Positions 27,901 through 36,459 of a stretch of 64,000 nucleotides of DNA are shown one piece after another (the stretch's first letter is position 1; the number at the start of each line of letters is the position of its first letter). The translations under genes were made by a program, and so were the position numbers. The stretch comes from Megamerina dolium (Eukaryota > Arthropoda > Insecta > Diptera > Megamerinidae): positions 7,784,501-7,848,500 of the forward strand of contig OY978529.1 of NCBI GenBank assembly GCA_963854835.1, written 5' to 3'. The notes beneath the pieces are model-generated. The model was given only the letters and a program-made list of their open reading frames with translations. It searched no databases and had not been told where the DNA came from.

Positions 27901-27992
27901 ATCCAGCAGCAATGTCATTTATTACTCTAGTTTCAACATCATCACATTACACTCCCGCCGCTACATTATCAATTACACAAGGTAGCCTATGA
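4659..27992 (+). CDS. GABA-B-R1: GABA-B receptor subunit 1 (class C GPCR), C-terminal 755 residues
   Basis: Subunit 1 binds GABA, and with subunit 2 forms the metabotropic Gi/o-coupled receptor at the neuronal plasma membrane. Exons: 4659-4793, 7563-7733, 8311-8527, 12338-12503, 12564-12807, 16186-16335, 18959-19101, 21853-21976, 22040-22156, 23041-23248, 23315-23571, 24738-24875, 27795-27992. All have GT-AG borders and phases join without gaps. The first six exons encode the Venus-flytrap domain, with the family's ligand-site surroundings [24 protein letters not shown] and [11 protein letters not shown]. Seven membrane segments follow (exons from 18959 to 23571). The last two exons give a leucine-rich coiled coil ([17 protein letters not shown], then [15 protein letters not shown]), the known heterodimer contact. 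The start and roughly 80-100 residues lie upstream of the window. Introns hold many transposons, but no exon is broken. Confidence 0.95.
4825..4948 (+). mobile_element. tRNA-derived SINE, internal fragment
   Basis: This fragment contains the body motifs shared by all copies (gcaaacaattggcaattcc, ctctgggacaaagctcag, aaaaagtgatg). The tRNA-like head and the tail are missing. Confidence 0.65.
5190..5700 (+). pseudogene. mariner transposase relic with internal deletion
   Basis: The N-terminal part reads as mariner ([40 protein letters not shown]) and passes through the first catalytic aspartate block [15 protein letters not shown]. It then jumps to the C-terminal end ([26 protein letters not shown]). 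The second and third catalytic residues are deleted, so it is dead. Confidence 0.8.
5701..6200. other. Intronic stretch without recognised gene
   Basis: AT-rich sequence in the GABA-B-R1 intron. The only notable feature is a short ggttaggttaag-like run near 6125. Confidence 0.5.
6230..6740 (+). mobile_element. RTE-like LINE reverse-transcriptase C-terminus, relic
   Basis: Frames read [12 protein letters not shown], then a [24 protein letters not shown] segment, a [12 protein letters not shown] block, and a [18 protein letters not shown] end. This is the conserved C-terminal tail after the reverse transcriptase. Stops and frameshifts are present. Related copies are at 37270-37830 and 56370-56800. 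Confidence 0.7.
6779..6910. repeat. 64-bp tandem duplication
   Basis: A unit starting gttgggagacaggcataaag occurs at 6785 and again at 6849 with essentially identical sequence. Confidence 0.85.
6931..6993. repeat. (AT)n microsatellite
   Basis: About 31 uninterrupted AT units, ending directly at the start of a SINE fragment. Confidence 0.97.
6993..7130 (-). mobile_element. tRNA-derived SINE, 3' fragment
   Basis: Contains tgtggcacttaaagccccga and the agaagggacctacttatttt block in the order found in full copies. The tRNA-like head is missing. Confidence 0.8.
8700..9150 (+). repeat. Probable LINE 5' relic with (CA)n tract
   Basis: A CA/CG-rich tract (acacgcacacacacacacgc near 8837) and degenerate frames lie directly upstream of the LINE endonuclease remnant. 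Assignment to the same LINE is inference. Confidence 0.35.
9150..11395 (+). mobile_element. Jockey-like LINE relic (endonuclease to 3' end)
   Basis: Broken frames follow LINE order: an endonuclease start ([18 protein letters not shown] near 9318), [15 protein letters not shown] sequence near 9605, a reverse transcriptase region ([19 protein letters not shown] near 10299, [15 protein letters not shown] near 10363, [12 protein letters not shown] near 10757) and a C-terminal [11 protein letters not shown] box near 11256. Many stops show it is inactive. Confidence 0.8.
11396..11975 (+). mobile_element. Second jockey-like LINE fragment
   Basis: Repeats the [24 protein letters not shown] part of the preceding copy, and then the degenerate C-terminal region. 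It looks like a separate truncated insertion or a partial duplication. Confidence 0.6.
12950..13760 (+). pseudogene. Mosaic of two dead Tc1/mariner transposases
   Basis: Near 13237-13330 a mariner-type catalytic block ([17 protein letters not shown]) is readable. From about 13560 a different transposase piece follows ([32 protein letters not shown]). Both are short and interrupted. Confidence 0.55.
13997..15645 (-). mobile_element. Complete Tc1-like transposon with nested inverted/direct repeats
   Basis: The outer ends are CAGTGGCTCCCAGCTTATTT on the left and, reading inward from the right, CAGTGGCTCACAGCTTATTT. Both are flanked by TA (13995-13996 and 15646-15647). Inner copies of the core CTTATTTCGTACAGT lie at about 14201-14220 and 15425-15446, giving an IR/DR layout like Paris, Bari or Sleeping Beauty type elements. 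It carries one full-length transposase and sits in the GABA-B-R1 intron before the exon at 16186. Confidence 0.93.
14236..15276 (-). CDS. Tc1-family transposase, intact 346 aa
   Basis: Cut-and-paste DDE transposase. The frame opens at an ATG and is unbroken. Residues 1-110 hold two helix-turn-helix units ([29 protein letters not shown] onward) with a basic GRVARKKP motif at 113-120. The catalytic triad is D152 (IFADESKFN), D243 ([11 protein letters not shown]) and E278 ([10 protein letters not shown]), with 34 residues between the last two, the Tc1 DD34E signature. The [12 protein letters not shown] box is intact at 187-198. Length is the family's norm. With intact ends and TA flanks, the copy could be recent and possibly active; activity is inference. 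Confidence 0.95.
   Translation of the reverse strand: MGRRTTMEQRKLVINHFRKGQSVRKIAEMTNLSASTVQYIIQRFVRENRLENKGREAPNKIFNASDERYIVRKIKKNPKLSAPKLAAEVQREIGKSSSAETVRRVLRNHDLNGRVARKKPFISKMNIQRRLDFAKKHIINTPAFWNTVIFADESKFNIFGSDGMSYVWRKANTELNKENLKPTVKHGGGSVMVWACMSAAGVGELVFIEGTMDKMKYLEILKNNLLQSADKLGLREEFRYYQDNDPKHKSGIVQSWLIWNCPHLMSPPPQSPDMNVIENLWSILDNKIRTHKISNKQDLKKVLMEEWKKITPDITQKLVDSMPNRLQAVINAKGCQLNIKIDLLCF
15820..16156 (-). mobile_element. tRNA-derived SINE next to a splice acceptor
   Basis: A near-complete diverged copy. The tRNA-like head ends at about 16156 with A-box- and B-box-like segments on the minus strand. The GABA-B-R1 exon starts at 16186, only about 30 bases away. Confidence 0.8.
17220..18620 (+). 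mobile_element. Jockey-like LINE relic, 3' half
   Basis: Scrambled reverse-transcriptase remnants (RSIPAGRI near 17350) are followed by a better preserved C-terminal part ([20 protein letters not shown], ending near 18488) and the AAC-rich 3' tail. It is non-functional. Confidence 0.75.
18690..18925. repeat. hAT-like inverted-repeat element fragment
   Basis: Shares the ctctcaaatactcgtttatt core and the ending aatgtattcttgcagctctt with the element at 3773-4353. It lies just upstream of the exon at 18959. Confidence 0.55.
19535..20150 (-). mobile_element. LINE reverse-transcriptase C-terminal relic
   Basis: The minus-strand frame reads [39 protein letters not shown] and [19 protein letters not shown], continuing in another frame toward 19540 ([19 protein letters not shown]). 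This is the post-RT tail common in non-LTR elements, a different family from the jockey-like copies. Confidence 0.75.
20180..20685 (+). mobile_element. R1/LOA-type LINE RNase H relic
   Basis: Reads [20 protein letters not shown] (RNase H catalytic surroundings), and then in another frame [20 protein letters not shown], the terminal cysteine box. Frameshifted. Confidence 0.65.
20760..21210 (+). repeat. AT-rich dispersed repeat (inverted relative at 62260-62720)
   Basis: Contains aaagccgtccataatgaaaa and aattgtatggcctttaatat. Close matches occur in reverse complement at 62260-62720. No coding content is seen. Confidence 0.5.
21453..21806. mobile_element. Fold-back MITE with very long inverted repeats
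   Basis: Two arms of about 140 bases are inverted copies. Each begins like CTGTCAAATAAGTACCCGG and includes AATTCTCATTTTTAATTTTC and ACAACTGTCAGCCACTATTC. The short centre contains ATGGATAAAAATATA, resembling a mariner transposase start. Confidence 0.85.
22303..22655 (-). mobile_element. tRNA-derived SINE, full length
   Basis: On the minus strand it reads from GTGCCGTGGCTCAGTGGTTA (A box) through the B box GGTTCAATC to the tail GGCTTTAAGTGCCACATATT. A TTTATT run follows. Confidence 0.88.
23572..24737. other. GABA-B-R1 intron without recognised element
   Basis: AT-rich sequence. The acceptor ttttaag precedes the exon at 24738. No transposon or RNA gene was recognised. Confidence 0.6.
25040..25490 (-). 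mobile_element. R1/LOA-type LINE C-terminal relic
   Basis: The minus strand reads [20 protein letters not shown] followed by [14 protein letters not shown], the segment around the terminal cysteine box. Stops are present. Confidence 0.5.
25560..26165 (+). mobile_element. RTE-like LINE, start of reverse transcriptase (relic)
   Basis: Frames contain an [22 protein letters not shown] stretch, [20 protein letters not shown], and [19 protein letters not shown], the N-terminal RT motif in which the usual AAG-D before GLP is lost. Confidence 0.65.
26205..26540 (-). mobile_element. RTE-like LINE endonuclease relic in the opposite orientation
   Basis: The minus frame reads [20 protein letters not shown] and [20 protein letters not shown], the APE endonuclease core. 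In the GDFN-type motif the catalytic D is replaced (GNLN). Confidence 0.75.
26600..26840 (-). repeat. Possible LINE cysteine-box fragment
   Basis: A minus-strand frame with a [22 protein letters not shown] segment resembles the end of R1-type LINE proteins. Weak evidence. Confidence 0.3.
27230..27570 (+). mobile_element. Jockey-like LINE 3' fragment
   Basis: Repeats the terminal part of the 17220-18620 copy (agctacgatcagaatgga, ctctcgttccttctcccttg) and the AAC-rich tail. It lies in the last GABA-B-R1 intron, about 220 bases before the final exon. Confidence 0.65.
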
Positions 27993-28306
27993 GCACAAAT
28001 TATACCTATTACGTAAGATTAAATTGTAAACAAAGATACGCCCGAAACATATTTTGTGTGCAGCTGTTACCAAGTAATTTAATATTTTTTCGATGATGTT
28101 TTCCATGAAAAATGTTCTCAGAGCTCTGAAACAGTAATGTAAATAGACCAACTAAATCTATATGAATATGTTCAAATTTTCCAGACTGTACAGCAATTTT
28201 TTTTTACCATGGTTTCGATATAAGCATCATGTATTTCTTCGTTTAAAAATATTGCTAAAAATATTTTGACTGACTAATTTGTCTTTCCTTTTCTGCTTTT
28301 ATCATA
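27993..28306. other. GABA-B-R1 3' flank / 3' UTR
   Basis: AT-rich sequence after the stop codon. The poly(A) site was not fixed. Confidence 0.5.
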
Positions 28307-29602
28307 GACCGATTTTACACAGAGTCAGAGTCGTGAGAGTTCAATTTATCTTTCAATATCATTATAAAGTAAACGGGTTATCTGTTTGTGTACACTTGTT
28401 GAATTTTACAATAATACTCTGACCTGGCAATCCCTTACCCGGAACTGATTACCAACTTAGTACAACACTACACTACGGCTCACAGTGTTGCGTCCCCATA
28501 TATAGCATGGATAAAAATAGTAAACGTGGTTTAATTTACATGAAATTTAGTACATGACAATATTTCATCTTAAATTAGATAAATACAAAAAAATTTTCAT
28601 AATCGGACACATTTTCCTCCCATATAAAGTATAATTTGTTAATGCAATAACTTGGTGAATATTATTAGCAGAAAGTTTAAATTCAATATTTGGTGTTACT
28701 ATGACATAAAATATGTGTATTCCATAAATGGACGACCTGCCACACCCACTTTGCAAATTAAAATTTTTTCTCCGAATAATATTCATCCGATAGTTGAATT
28801 TAGTAACCAACCTTCTTTTGACGTTTTCTGCATGACTTTGGAAAAATCGCCGAATTGCCACACCTGTTTATTTATTTGTAATGTCCGCTGCACACCAAGC
28901 ATCGCAAATTCAAAAAGTTGCAGGAAAATTGTCTTGATTTGGATAATACATACTTGTATACCCTTATTAAATTTTTGAATAGATTTGCAAAGACAACTTT
29001 TCTCACTCTTCGATACTTTAAATTCGTTTATTTTGGTTCATTTTTTTAAGGTTACATTCTTTATAACGGAACATATTCTAAATATAATCGGTATATTTTT
29101 CCCATAAGTCATATTGGTTTTGGAGTTTGCACGTTTGAAGACTCCAGAGCATAAGTAAACATTAATGTTTGTCAAAGATATTTAACAAATGACCAGGAGT
29201 TGGTATCTGCTGTATATTGCCATCAAACATTTTTTTAAAATCAAACATCAAATTTTTTCTATTTTATCCAGATCGCAACACTGTGCGGCTTTGCAGCAAA
29301 TGTATATACAGGGTGATTTTTTAAGAGCCTTCGGATTTGATTTAAAAAAAACACATAAAATTTAGAGAAATGTATGAAATCTTTATTTGAGTCGATAAAA
29401 CGATCTATAAAATTCAATGTTTGAAGATGATTTCATGTAAATGTTGACCGCGGCTGCACCTAAAATGGTTCATACGCTGGGTCCAATTTTGGCATACTCT
29501 CTTCAACACATCGGCCGGTATCTCACGAATAAATTCTACAATATTTGCTTCCAGTGAGTCAACCGTTGCGGGCTTGTCGCTATAGACATGAGCCTTAAGA
29601 TA

Positions 29603-29968
29603 AAAAAATAAAAAAATAAATATGTGGCACTTAAAGCCCCAAAGGGCTCATTAGCCGAGCTTCTCTTCCATTACTGTTGTGCGTCTTAAATTTGGACAGT
29701 ATTAGAAGGGACCTACTTATTTTAGCCGGTTCCGAACGGCAGAACACTTGTAACATCACTTTTTCTGAGCTTTGTCACAGAGTTCTTTAAGAAGCTTTTT
29801 CATGGCAAGTTGTTACTGTCGGAAGAATTGCCAATTGCTTGCCGACAGGTGGGTACCATTCGAAAGAAAAATCTTATCGATATTAAATTTGTTATGCATC
29901 AGCCGGGGATTGAACCACGACCTACAGATCAGAAGGCGAACACACTAACCACTGAGCTACGGCACCCT
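29603..29968 (-). mobile_element. tRNA-derived SINE with 14-bp target site duplication
   Basis: Flanked by perfect tgagccttaagata (29589-29602 and 29969-29982) inside the mariner transposase. The tRNA-like head on the minus strand starts GGGTGCCGTAGCTCAGTGGT. The 3' side is T-rich on the sense strand. This copy defines the true ends of the family. Confidence 0.95.
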
Positions 29969-30544
29969 TGAGCCTTAAGATAGTCCTACGAAAAATAGTC
30001 TAAAGGCGTTAAATCGCACGATCTAGGCGGTCAATTGACCGGCCCCAAACGCAAAATAAACTGTTCACCGAACTCGCCTCTCAATTGAGCCATCGATTCG
30101 AACGCTGTGTGGCATGTGGCACCGTCTTATTGAAACCACATATCAGCCAAGTCCAGCTCTTCCATTTTGGGCAAAAAAAAAGTTTGTAATCATCGCACGG
30201 TAGCGCTTCGGCATTCACACGTTCCTGCCTTCGTCGTCTTTGAAAAAGTTCAGTTCAGTTCAGAGACCCAATTGCTGGGAACGGCGCCGAATCGATAATT
30301 CACGGTCATCAAGAACACTGGCTCATACGCTGGGTCCAACTTTGGCATTCTCTCTCCAATATATCGGCCGGTATCTCACTGTCATCATCAACAACAATGA
30401 TGGATACAGCTGCGATATTTTCCTCTGTCCGCACTCTACGTATGCGTGTACACGTATACGCGATATATAATGTCCCAAGATATTAGTCCCAAGATTCCGA
30501 ATAGTCGCCACAGTAGGTCGCCCAAACTGACCATAAAAAAATCT

Positions 30545-31950
30545 CCTTACAGTCGGCTGGGGCCGACCAAACTATACCCTGCATATGTAGATTTGTATAT
30601 AAAAAGTTTACTCGAATATCCAACTTTTCTTTTATTTCCACTTTTCGAGAAACAATTTTTGCATATACTACTAATTTACACCCGAAATATGGTTGACTTT
30701 GACGAAGTAAAAGGATTTTAAGATAATTCCGAGGCTTAGTATGGGAGCTATATAAAAAGTGGGCGTGGCTTACCACTTTCTAGTAAATCCAATTAATTTT
30801 TCAATGTTAATCCACACCTTAAATTTGGTGTCCTACGTTGAATAGTTTCTAAGTTATGGTGGTTAACATTTTTGTTTAATTTCCTCAACTTTGCATGGGA
30901 GCCCCAATAAGAAGTGGGCGTGGTACGCAGATTTTTCGCCAGATTATTTCCGACTACGATATTAATTTAAGTGTCAATTATGGTTATTGTAGACATAAGA
31001 TTGCCTAAGTTACAGCTGTTTCAATTTAAAATTTGTATGGGGCCTACGATAAACACTGGGCGTGGTGCGCCCATTTTCTGTGAGCCTAGTTGCTCGTACA
31101 ATACTAATCCATACCCTAAGTCTCGTTGTCCTAGGCTAAATGGTTTGTAAGCTATGGAGCTTAAAATTTTAGTTTAATTCACTCGACTTTGTATGGGAGA
31201 CCCATGAAGGAGTGGGCGTGGCACACTGATTTTCTGCCAAATTTTTGCCGACTCCGATATTAATTTAAGTGTCAATTATGGTTATTCTAGACAGAAGATT
31301 GAAGAAGTTACAGCAGTTTCAATTTAAAAGAAGTACAGACACTTTGTATGGGAGCTACGCTAGAAAGTAGGCGTGGCTCACCCAATTTTGGCGAGGTTAT
31401 ATAGTAGTATAATATAACTCTATGTGCAAAATATTGTTGTCCCAAGTGGTATATTGTGTGAGTTATAGCAAGTTAAAGATTTTGAAAATTTCGAGGTTAG
31501 TCGCTTTGAATGCTTGGTGTGGGCGTGGTTATTGACCGATCATGCCCAATATCAATCCCCTCCGTACCCTTGGATCATAGGTTACTTGTGCCAAATTTCA
31601 TCGAAATAGCTCAATATTTACTCAAGTTATCGTGCGAACCAGCCAGGTGACAGACAGACGGACGGACGGACGGACGGACGGACGGACGGACGGACGGACA
31701 TCGTTAAATCGAAAATTTAATCGACGCTGATCACGAATATATATCTATGTCTATATCTCCGGAGATTCCTTCACGGACGGACGGACGGACGGACGGACGG
31801 ACGGACGGACGGACATCGTTAAATCGAAAATTTAATCGACGCTGATCACGAATATATATCTATGTCTATATCTCCGGAGATTCCTTCAAGTGGACACAAA
31901 CATCTGACCGAAATGAATATACCATGCATATTGCATTATGCAGGGTATAA
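30545..31950. mobile_element. Repeat-rich element with about 150-bp periodicity, nested in the mariner
   Basis: Near-terminal inverted motifs are tataccctgcata (about 30573) and its complement tatgcagggtata (to about 31949). Inside, GGGCGTGG-type motifs recur at 30761, 30916, 31058, 31214, 31369 (one base changed) and 31521, each preceded by tatgggagc-like sequence. No protein frame is seen. Confidence 0.75.
31659..31889. repeat. 115-bp tandem duplication containing (GACG)n
   Basis: A (GACG)n run followed by acatcgttaaatcgaaaatt and a ctccggagattccttca end occurs twice, with acatcg at 31698 and 31813. Confidence 0.92.
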
Positions 31951-32313
31951 TTAATCTGCTAGCGTTGTTCGTTTGTAAGCCGATTCATGGTAAAATTATA
32001 GACCAAACTGAACATGTTTGACAGTAACATGTTACACGAAAACAGCTGAGCTACCAAAACCAGTGTTGCCAAAAAGAAAATTCCTAAAAAATCACCCTGT
32101 ATTAAACACTTTTATGACTCTGTTTAGGCTATGCTAGGCAGCTTTCGTAGGTTAAAAAGAGTTAAAAACACCCTCAGAAATACAATAACACATAAACGAC
32201 TCAAATATAATTTAAAACGAGATGCGCTTGAGGTTTAAAATATTGAGAGATAAATTGAACGTAAAAAAATCATGACTCACGACTGTGACTCTGTGTAACA
32301 TCGGCCTATCATA

Positions 32314-33340
32314 AATAATGAGAAAAAAAGATGGCAATTTAGCAAATATTTATTGAGTACTCCACAATAAAAAGAAGCATGCTGTTCGACGAACCAGTGT
32401 TGTCACATAATATGTATGGTATGTTGAATCGCTGTAGACGAATGCAAGGTCGGATTTCCGGCATCATGCTCAGGTTTTTTCTAACCTTAAAAAACACAGT
32501 TTATTTTTCGGTTAAATTTGCTAGTTTTTTCATAGTGTTGAAATGTATAAAAAGTAAACTTTTCCGCTTTTCTTGCTGCGCACATTGCTAAATTTGTACA
32601 TATAATTTTCCAGAACCGATGATGGTTTTAAGCATACGAGAAGTTACCTCGCACATAACTTTTAAAAAAATTCGGTATAAACAAATCTTATATCTTCGCT
32701 ATATTAGACTTTTTTACAACTTTTTTTAGACTTTTGTGATAAGTCAAGGAGAATAACTGAATTCGTACTTTTGATAATTGATTTTTGTCATTTTCAGATA
32801 TGCATGATCATCACACATGAAAAAACGTGTCAATTCCATTCTCGTGATAGGTAAATGGGAATAAATATTGCTAATACTAAATAAATTGTAATAATACCCA
32901 AATTGGTTATACTCTGCAAATAGATTTTAGTTTACATTTATTTGATTATTTTTACGATTATTTTTGTATTAAAAAAAAAAACTCCCATCGCCTGTATTTT
33001 GCAAGGGTGGCAGTCTTTAAAGCTTTGCACGCACGTTTACTTTGTTACCCTAAGGACTAGTGAGATTTAAACAAATTGACACAAAAATACACTTATGATA
33101 TACTAAATAATGCAAAATAAAATTATGCTAAAAATAATGTTTTTTTTTTTTTTGTGACACCATTATGCAAGATCATTGTTAGCTAATAAGACTTTGTGTA
33201 TTATAATACATATATTCATACAACTGCATACATTTTTTACGCTACATATTTTTTGATTTTTATGCTTATTTAATTTTACAATAACGAAAACTTGGTACTT
33301 GTTGCAATTGTATAAATTTAACTAGACTTGGTGATATTTG
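32314..33340. other. AT-rich intergenic stretch
   Basis: Poly-A/T runs and short frames only; nothing recognised. Confidence 0.5.
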
Positions 33341-33344
33341 AGTG

Positions 33345-33520
33345 TTACACAGAAAATCACAATCATGACGGTCACACTTTTTTACACTCACTTAATATCT
33401 CAACATTTCAATCTCTTTATCGAGTAAACGAGTTGTTTGTGTGATTATGCTTCTTGAATTTTACAATAACGATAGAGCAGCGTTTTTACTATAGATTTAC
33501 ATATTCAACTACCTCACGAC
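33345..33520. repeat. Partial copy of the GTTACACAGA inverted-repeat element
   Basis: Shares gttacacagaaaatcacaat, caatctctttatcgagtaaa and gaattttacaataacgatag with the arms of the elements at 28307 and 33605. Confidence 0.6.
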
Positions 33521-33604
33521 TGTGATTTTTCTCTTAAAGTCCGTTCGTTCTCGAATTTTCATTGTGTATTAAAAACGTCAGCGACTTTGGCCGTGAATTG
33601 TAAA

Positions 33605-34012
33605 TATATATAGAGCCGATATTACACATATTCACAATCATGAGTTATTGTTGTTGCTTTCAATACAAAATGAACACTTTCGTAGTATAAAGAGCACTTG
33701 AAATCCTTTCGCAGACGGTCACGAAACAAACGTACTTCAGTAAGGTCGATGATACGTAGAGAATCACGAAACGAACGGACAACAGAAGGCAGGAGAAGAG
33801 TTCAGTATATAGATTTGTAGCAATAGCTTTGTTCTATCGTTATTGTAAAATTCAATAAGCATAAACGCACAAATAACTCGTTGACGATAACGAGTTGTTG
33901 GCGCTTTCAAAACAAAATGCAGAAATACTCAATAAAGAGATTGAAATATTGGATGATTGAATGTAAAAACGCCATGGCCCTCATAACTGTGACTATCTGT
34001 GTAACATCTGCC
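33605..34012. mobile_element. Inverted-repeat non-autonomous element
   Basis: The left side has gccgatattacacatattca and the right side, inward, ggcagatgttacacagatag. The right arm includes the same attgaattttacaataacga block found in the neighbouring copy. No coding frame. Confidence 0.6.
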
Positions 34013-34734
34013 AAAGGGCTTTAAAAATAATATGTCTTATGTTAATAATAAGATTGTGTTACCATAATGCTACAATTAAACTCATTTCCCCAAGATGTTC
34101 CAGATATTTTCTATATCTCAATTATTACAAAATAAACCGCATTCTTTTACCAATATATTATTATAATTATAATCAATTAGCGGTTATTTATTTGAAGAAC
34201 AGATAGCATGTTTTGAAAATGTATATAGTCATAAGTCATAAAAAATAGCCGTCTTAAGCTGCAAGCACAACACCAAATCAAATTGCAAGTTAAATGTTCA
34301 CCTTGCAATTTCGCAAGTATTCATTTTGTTTTTTACTCTTCGAGAACACCGATGATGCCAAGGATTCCAGATGCTATGACAGCTCATAGGGTGACCAAAG
34401 GGATAAATATAACAAATACAAAATTTTAAAAGAATAGCTTCAACTTATAAAGGCACATTTTAGAACCAACAAAACTTTTTATTTTAAATAAAAGAATGCG
34501 GAATAATTTTTACTTTCAATTAAGATTACGGAGAAAATTTAAAACATGGTCACCACGGTTTCTCTTTTGCTGTTGCCGATGGCGACTGCGGTGGAAATAA
34601 ATCTATCGTCACTAACAGACGTCGCTGTTCGTTCTGATTGTGCGCGTTCTCATATGCATCAGTGTGTTCTATTTTCAACAGCGAATATTCGCCGTTCGCC
34701 GGTGTTATGAAATATATTCTTACGAAAATAAAAT

Positions 34735-35000
34735 TTTTAGAAAAAGTACGTGAATGGAAAACCAGTAAAAAGTATCAAGTATTTAAATAACCGATTGATT
34801 TTGACACTGGTTGTTTTTTTTTTTTTGTATGATGCAAATTATTACCGGTAGAATTTTTACAAGCAGAAATTTGCAGCTACTTTTTTCTCTCTTATTTTTT
34901 ACATATTTCTTACTTTTCTCGTTACAAATTCTTCCAGTACGTGAACACTTACTAAAAACTACTAATAATTGTTAACAATTTATAATAATTTGCAGTTCGT
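34735..35000. repeat. Possible short inverted-repeat element
   Basis: Carries tacgtgaatggaaaaccagt and cagtacgtgaacacttac, resembling parts of 54650-54960. Boundaries unclear. Confidence 0.3.
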
Positions 35001-36459
35001 GAAGAAGTAGGCCATTCACAGAGTCACAGCAGTATTAACTAGTTAATTCATAGAAATATGACACTACTTTTCGTTATCGTAAATTTAAGCAAGCATAAAA
35101 ACCAAAACAGAAAATGTTCGTTTGCTAATAAAAAAGTTTGAAGTATTGAGAGAGATTTGAGAGATAATAGAGTAATATATGCACTAGGTATTTCCAGAGA
35201 GAAATTATATATGCTCTCACAAATGAAGGAGATAAAGAAAAAGAAAATAAACGAATATACAATACAATTCTAATATTTTTCAAAAATATCCCCGTGCCGC
35301 CGAGAGAACAAGAATTTGCGAATATTTAATCTTATTAATTAAAACATGATTTGAGATGATAGCAATTGGAGCAGTCTTGCAGAAAACAGGCGATATCTAC
35401 ATGTATGTATGTACGTAGCTGATTAAATAATATTGTTCATTTAGAAAAGAAATGTAAGTTAATATTTTCTGTGGATACAAATATTAATAATGTTATTGTA
35501 GGTTATAGATAAATCTTAAGTCTTGAAAAAGTAAAACTAAATTCTAAATCCCGTAATTTTAATTTTATACTTTCATATGTGCTGCCATTTTTCTACGCGT
35601 TTTTAATCAATGAAATAGACAAGTTTTAGAAACAAATGTAAACCTTAAATTTAAGCGATACTAGAATATATTTTAAGGTCAATAAACCATAGTGGCGTGG
35701 CGGCACGTTCGACGCAACCAAATCTCTACACATATACACTCAAATTTATATAAAAAAAAAAAAAAACATTTACTAATAATTAAAAAGTAAAAAATTGAAA
35801 AAAAAAACAAAAAACAAAAAATAATGCAAAAACAAAAACTTTCGAAAATTGTTAATTTAAGACTAACATGTTGTCGACTTGATATTGTTAATAATATTAA
35901 GTATAAATTTCTTGTTCTACTTATAAGATTATACATATGCATGTTGATTTGATTTGAAACAAGTGTGTATTTATTTTATAACTCCGAATTCAAACATTAC
36001 TTATGAACCTCGCGTGATATCCACTAACTTTCTCATCGCATGCAACGACATCGTATAACATAATATATTATGTATAATATTGAGAAGAAATTGTAAAGAT
36101 TTAACGCTAAACATATGTATGTCGGTAGGATGCAATACTTAGAAGAATTAATATTGTAATAATTAATTTAATGAGTTCGGCTCTGTGAGAGAACTTCCAA
36201 ATGTAATAAACTCCGAAATAGAAAAGGTGGATTAACTCAACTTTATTAAAACACTGCAAAACACAAATTAATTGACATTTCTCTATTGCGTGACATTTTC
36301 AACTTGCTACAATATCTTTTTAATACTAATTTCAAGTTGCTGAGGTACAGATACAGATAGCCGGCGAATATTTACTGCGAAGTCAGCTATTTATTTATAT
36401 CAGTAGTTGTTGGACAGTTTTTATTACATTAATCTACCGTAATGTTTTCTGTGACCTAT
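35000..36459. other. AT-rich intergenic stretch
   Basis: A degenerate copy of the inverted-repeat family may lie at 35020-35170 (ttcacagagtcacagcagta). Otherwise only A/T runs. Confidence 0.4.

Larger units (their letters stand above)
29309..32099 (-). mobile_element. mariner-like element, transposase broken by two insertions
   Basis: The ends CAGGGTGATTTTTTA are inverted at 29309 and 32099 and flanked by TA on both sides. The transposase is read on the minus strand: the start MNRLTNEQR near 31985, YGQF-RPT remnants near 30535, and a C-terminus with GPVNWPPRSCDLTPLDYF around 30010-30050 and VCQNWTQRMNHLRCSRGQH near 29470. A SINE and a repeat-rich element are inserted, and an internal piece is duplicated (29455-29530 resembles 30320-30380). 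Dead. Confidence 0.85.
28307..32306. mobile_element. Inverted-repeat DNA transposon interrupted by a mariner element
   Basis: Left end GACCGATTTTACACAGAGTC; right end, read inward, GGCCGATGTTACACAGAGTC. A perfect 7-base duplication tatcata flanks it (28300-28306 and 32307-32313). Removing the inner mariner leaves about 1.2 kb with no clear transposase. Relatives with similar ends are at 33345-33520 and 33605-34012. Confidence 0.7.

Noticed and set aside
30240..30470. 76-codon frame
   Set aside because: It overlaps the reverse strand of the mariner transposase relic and has no independent support.
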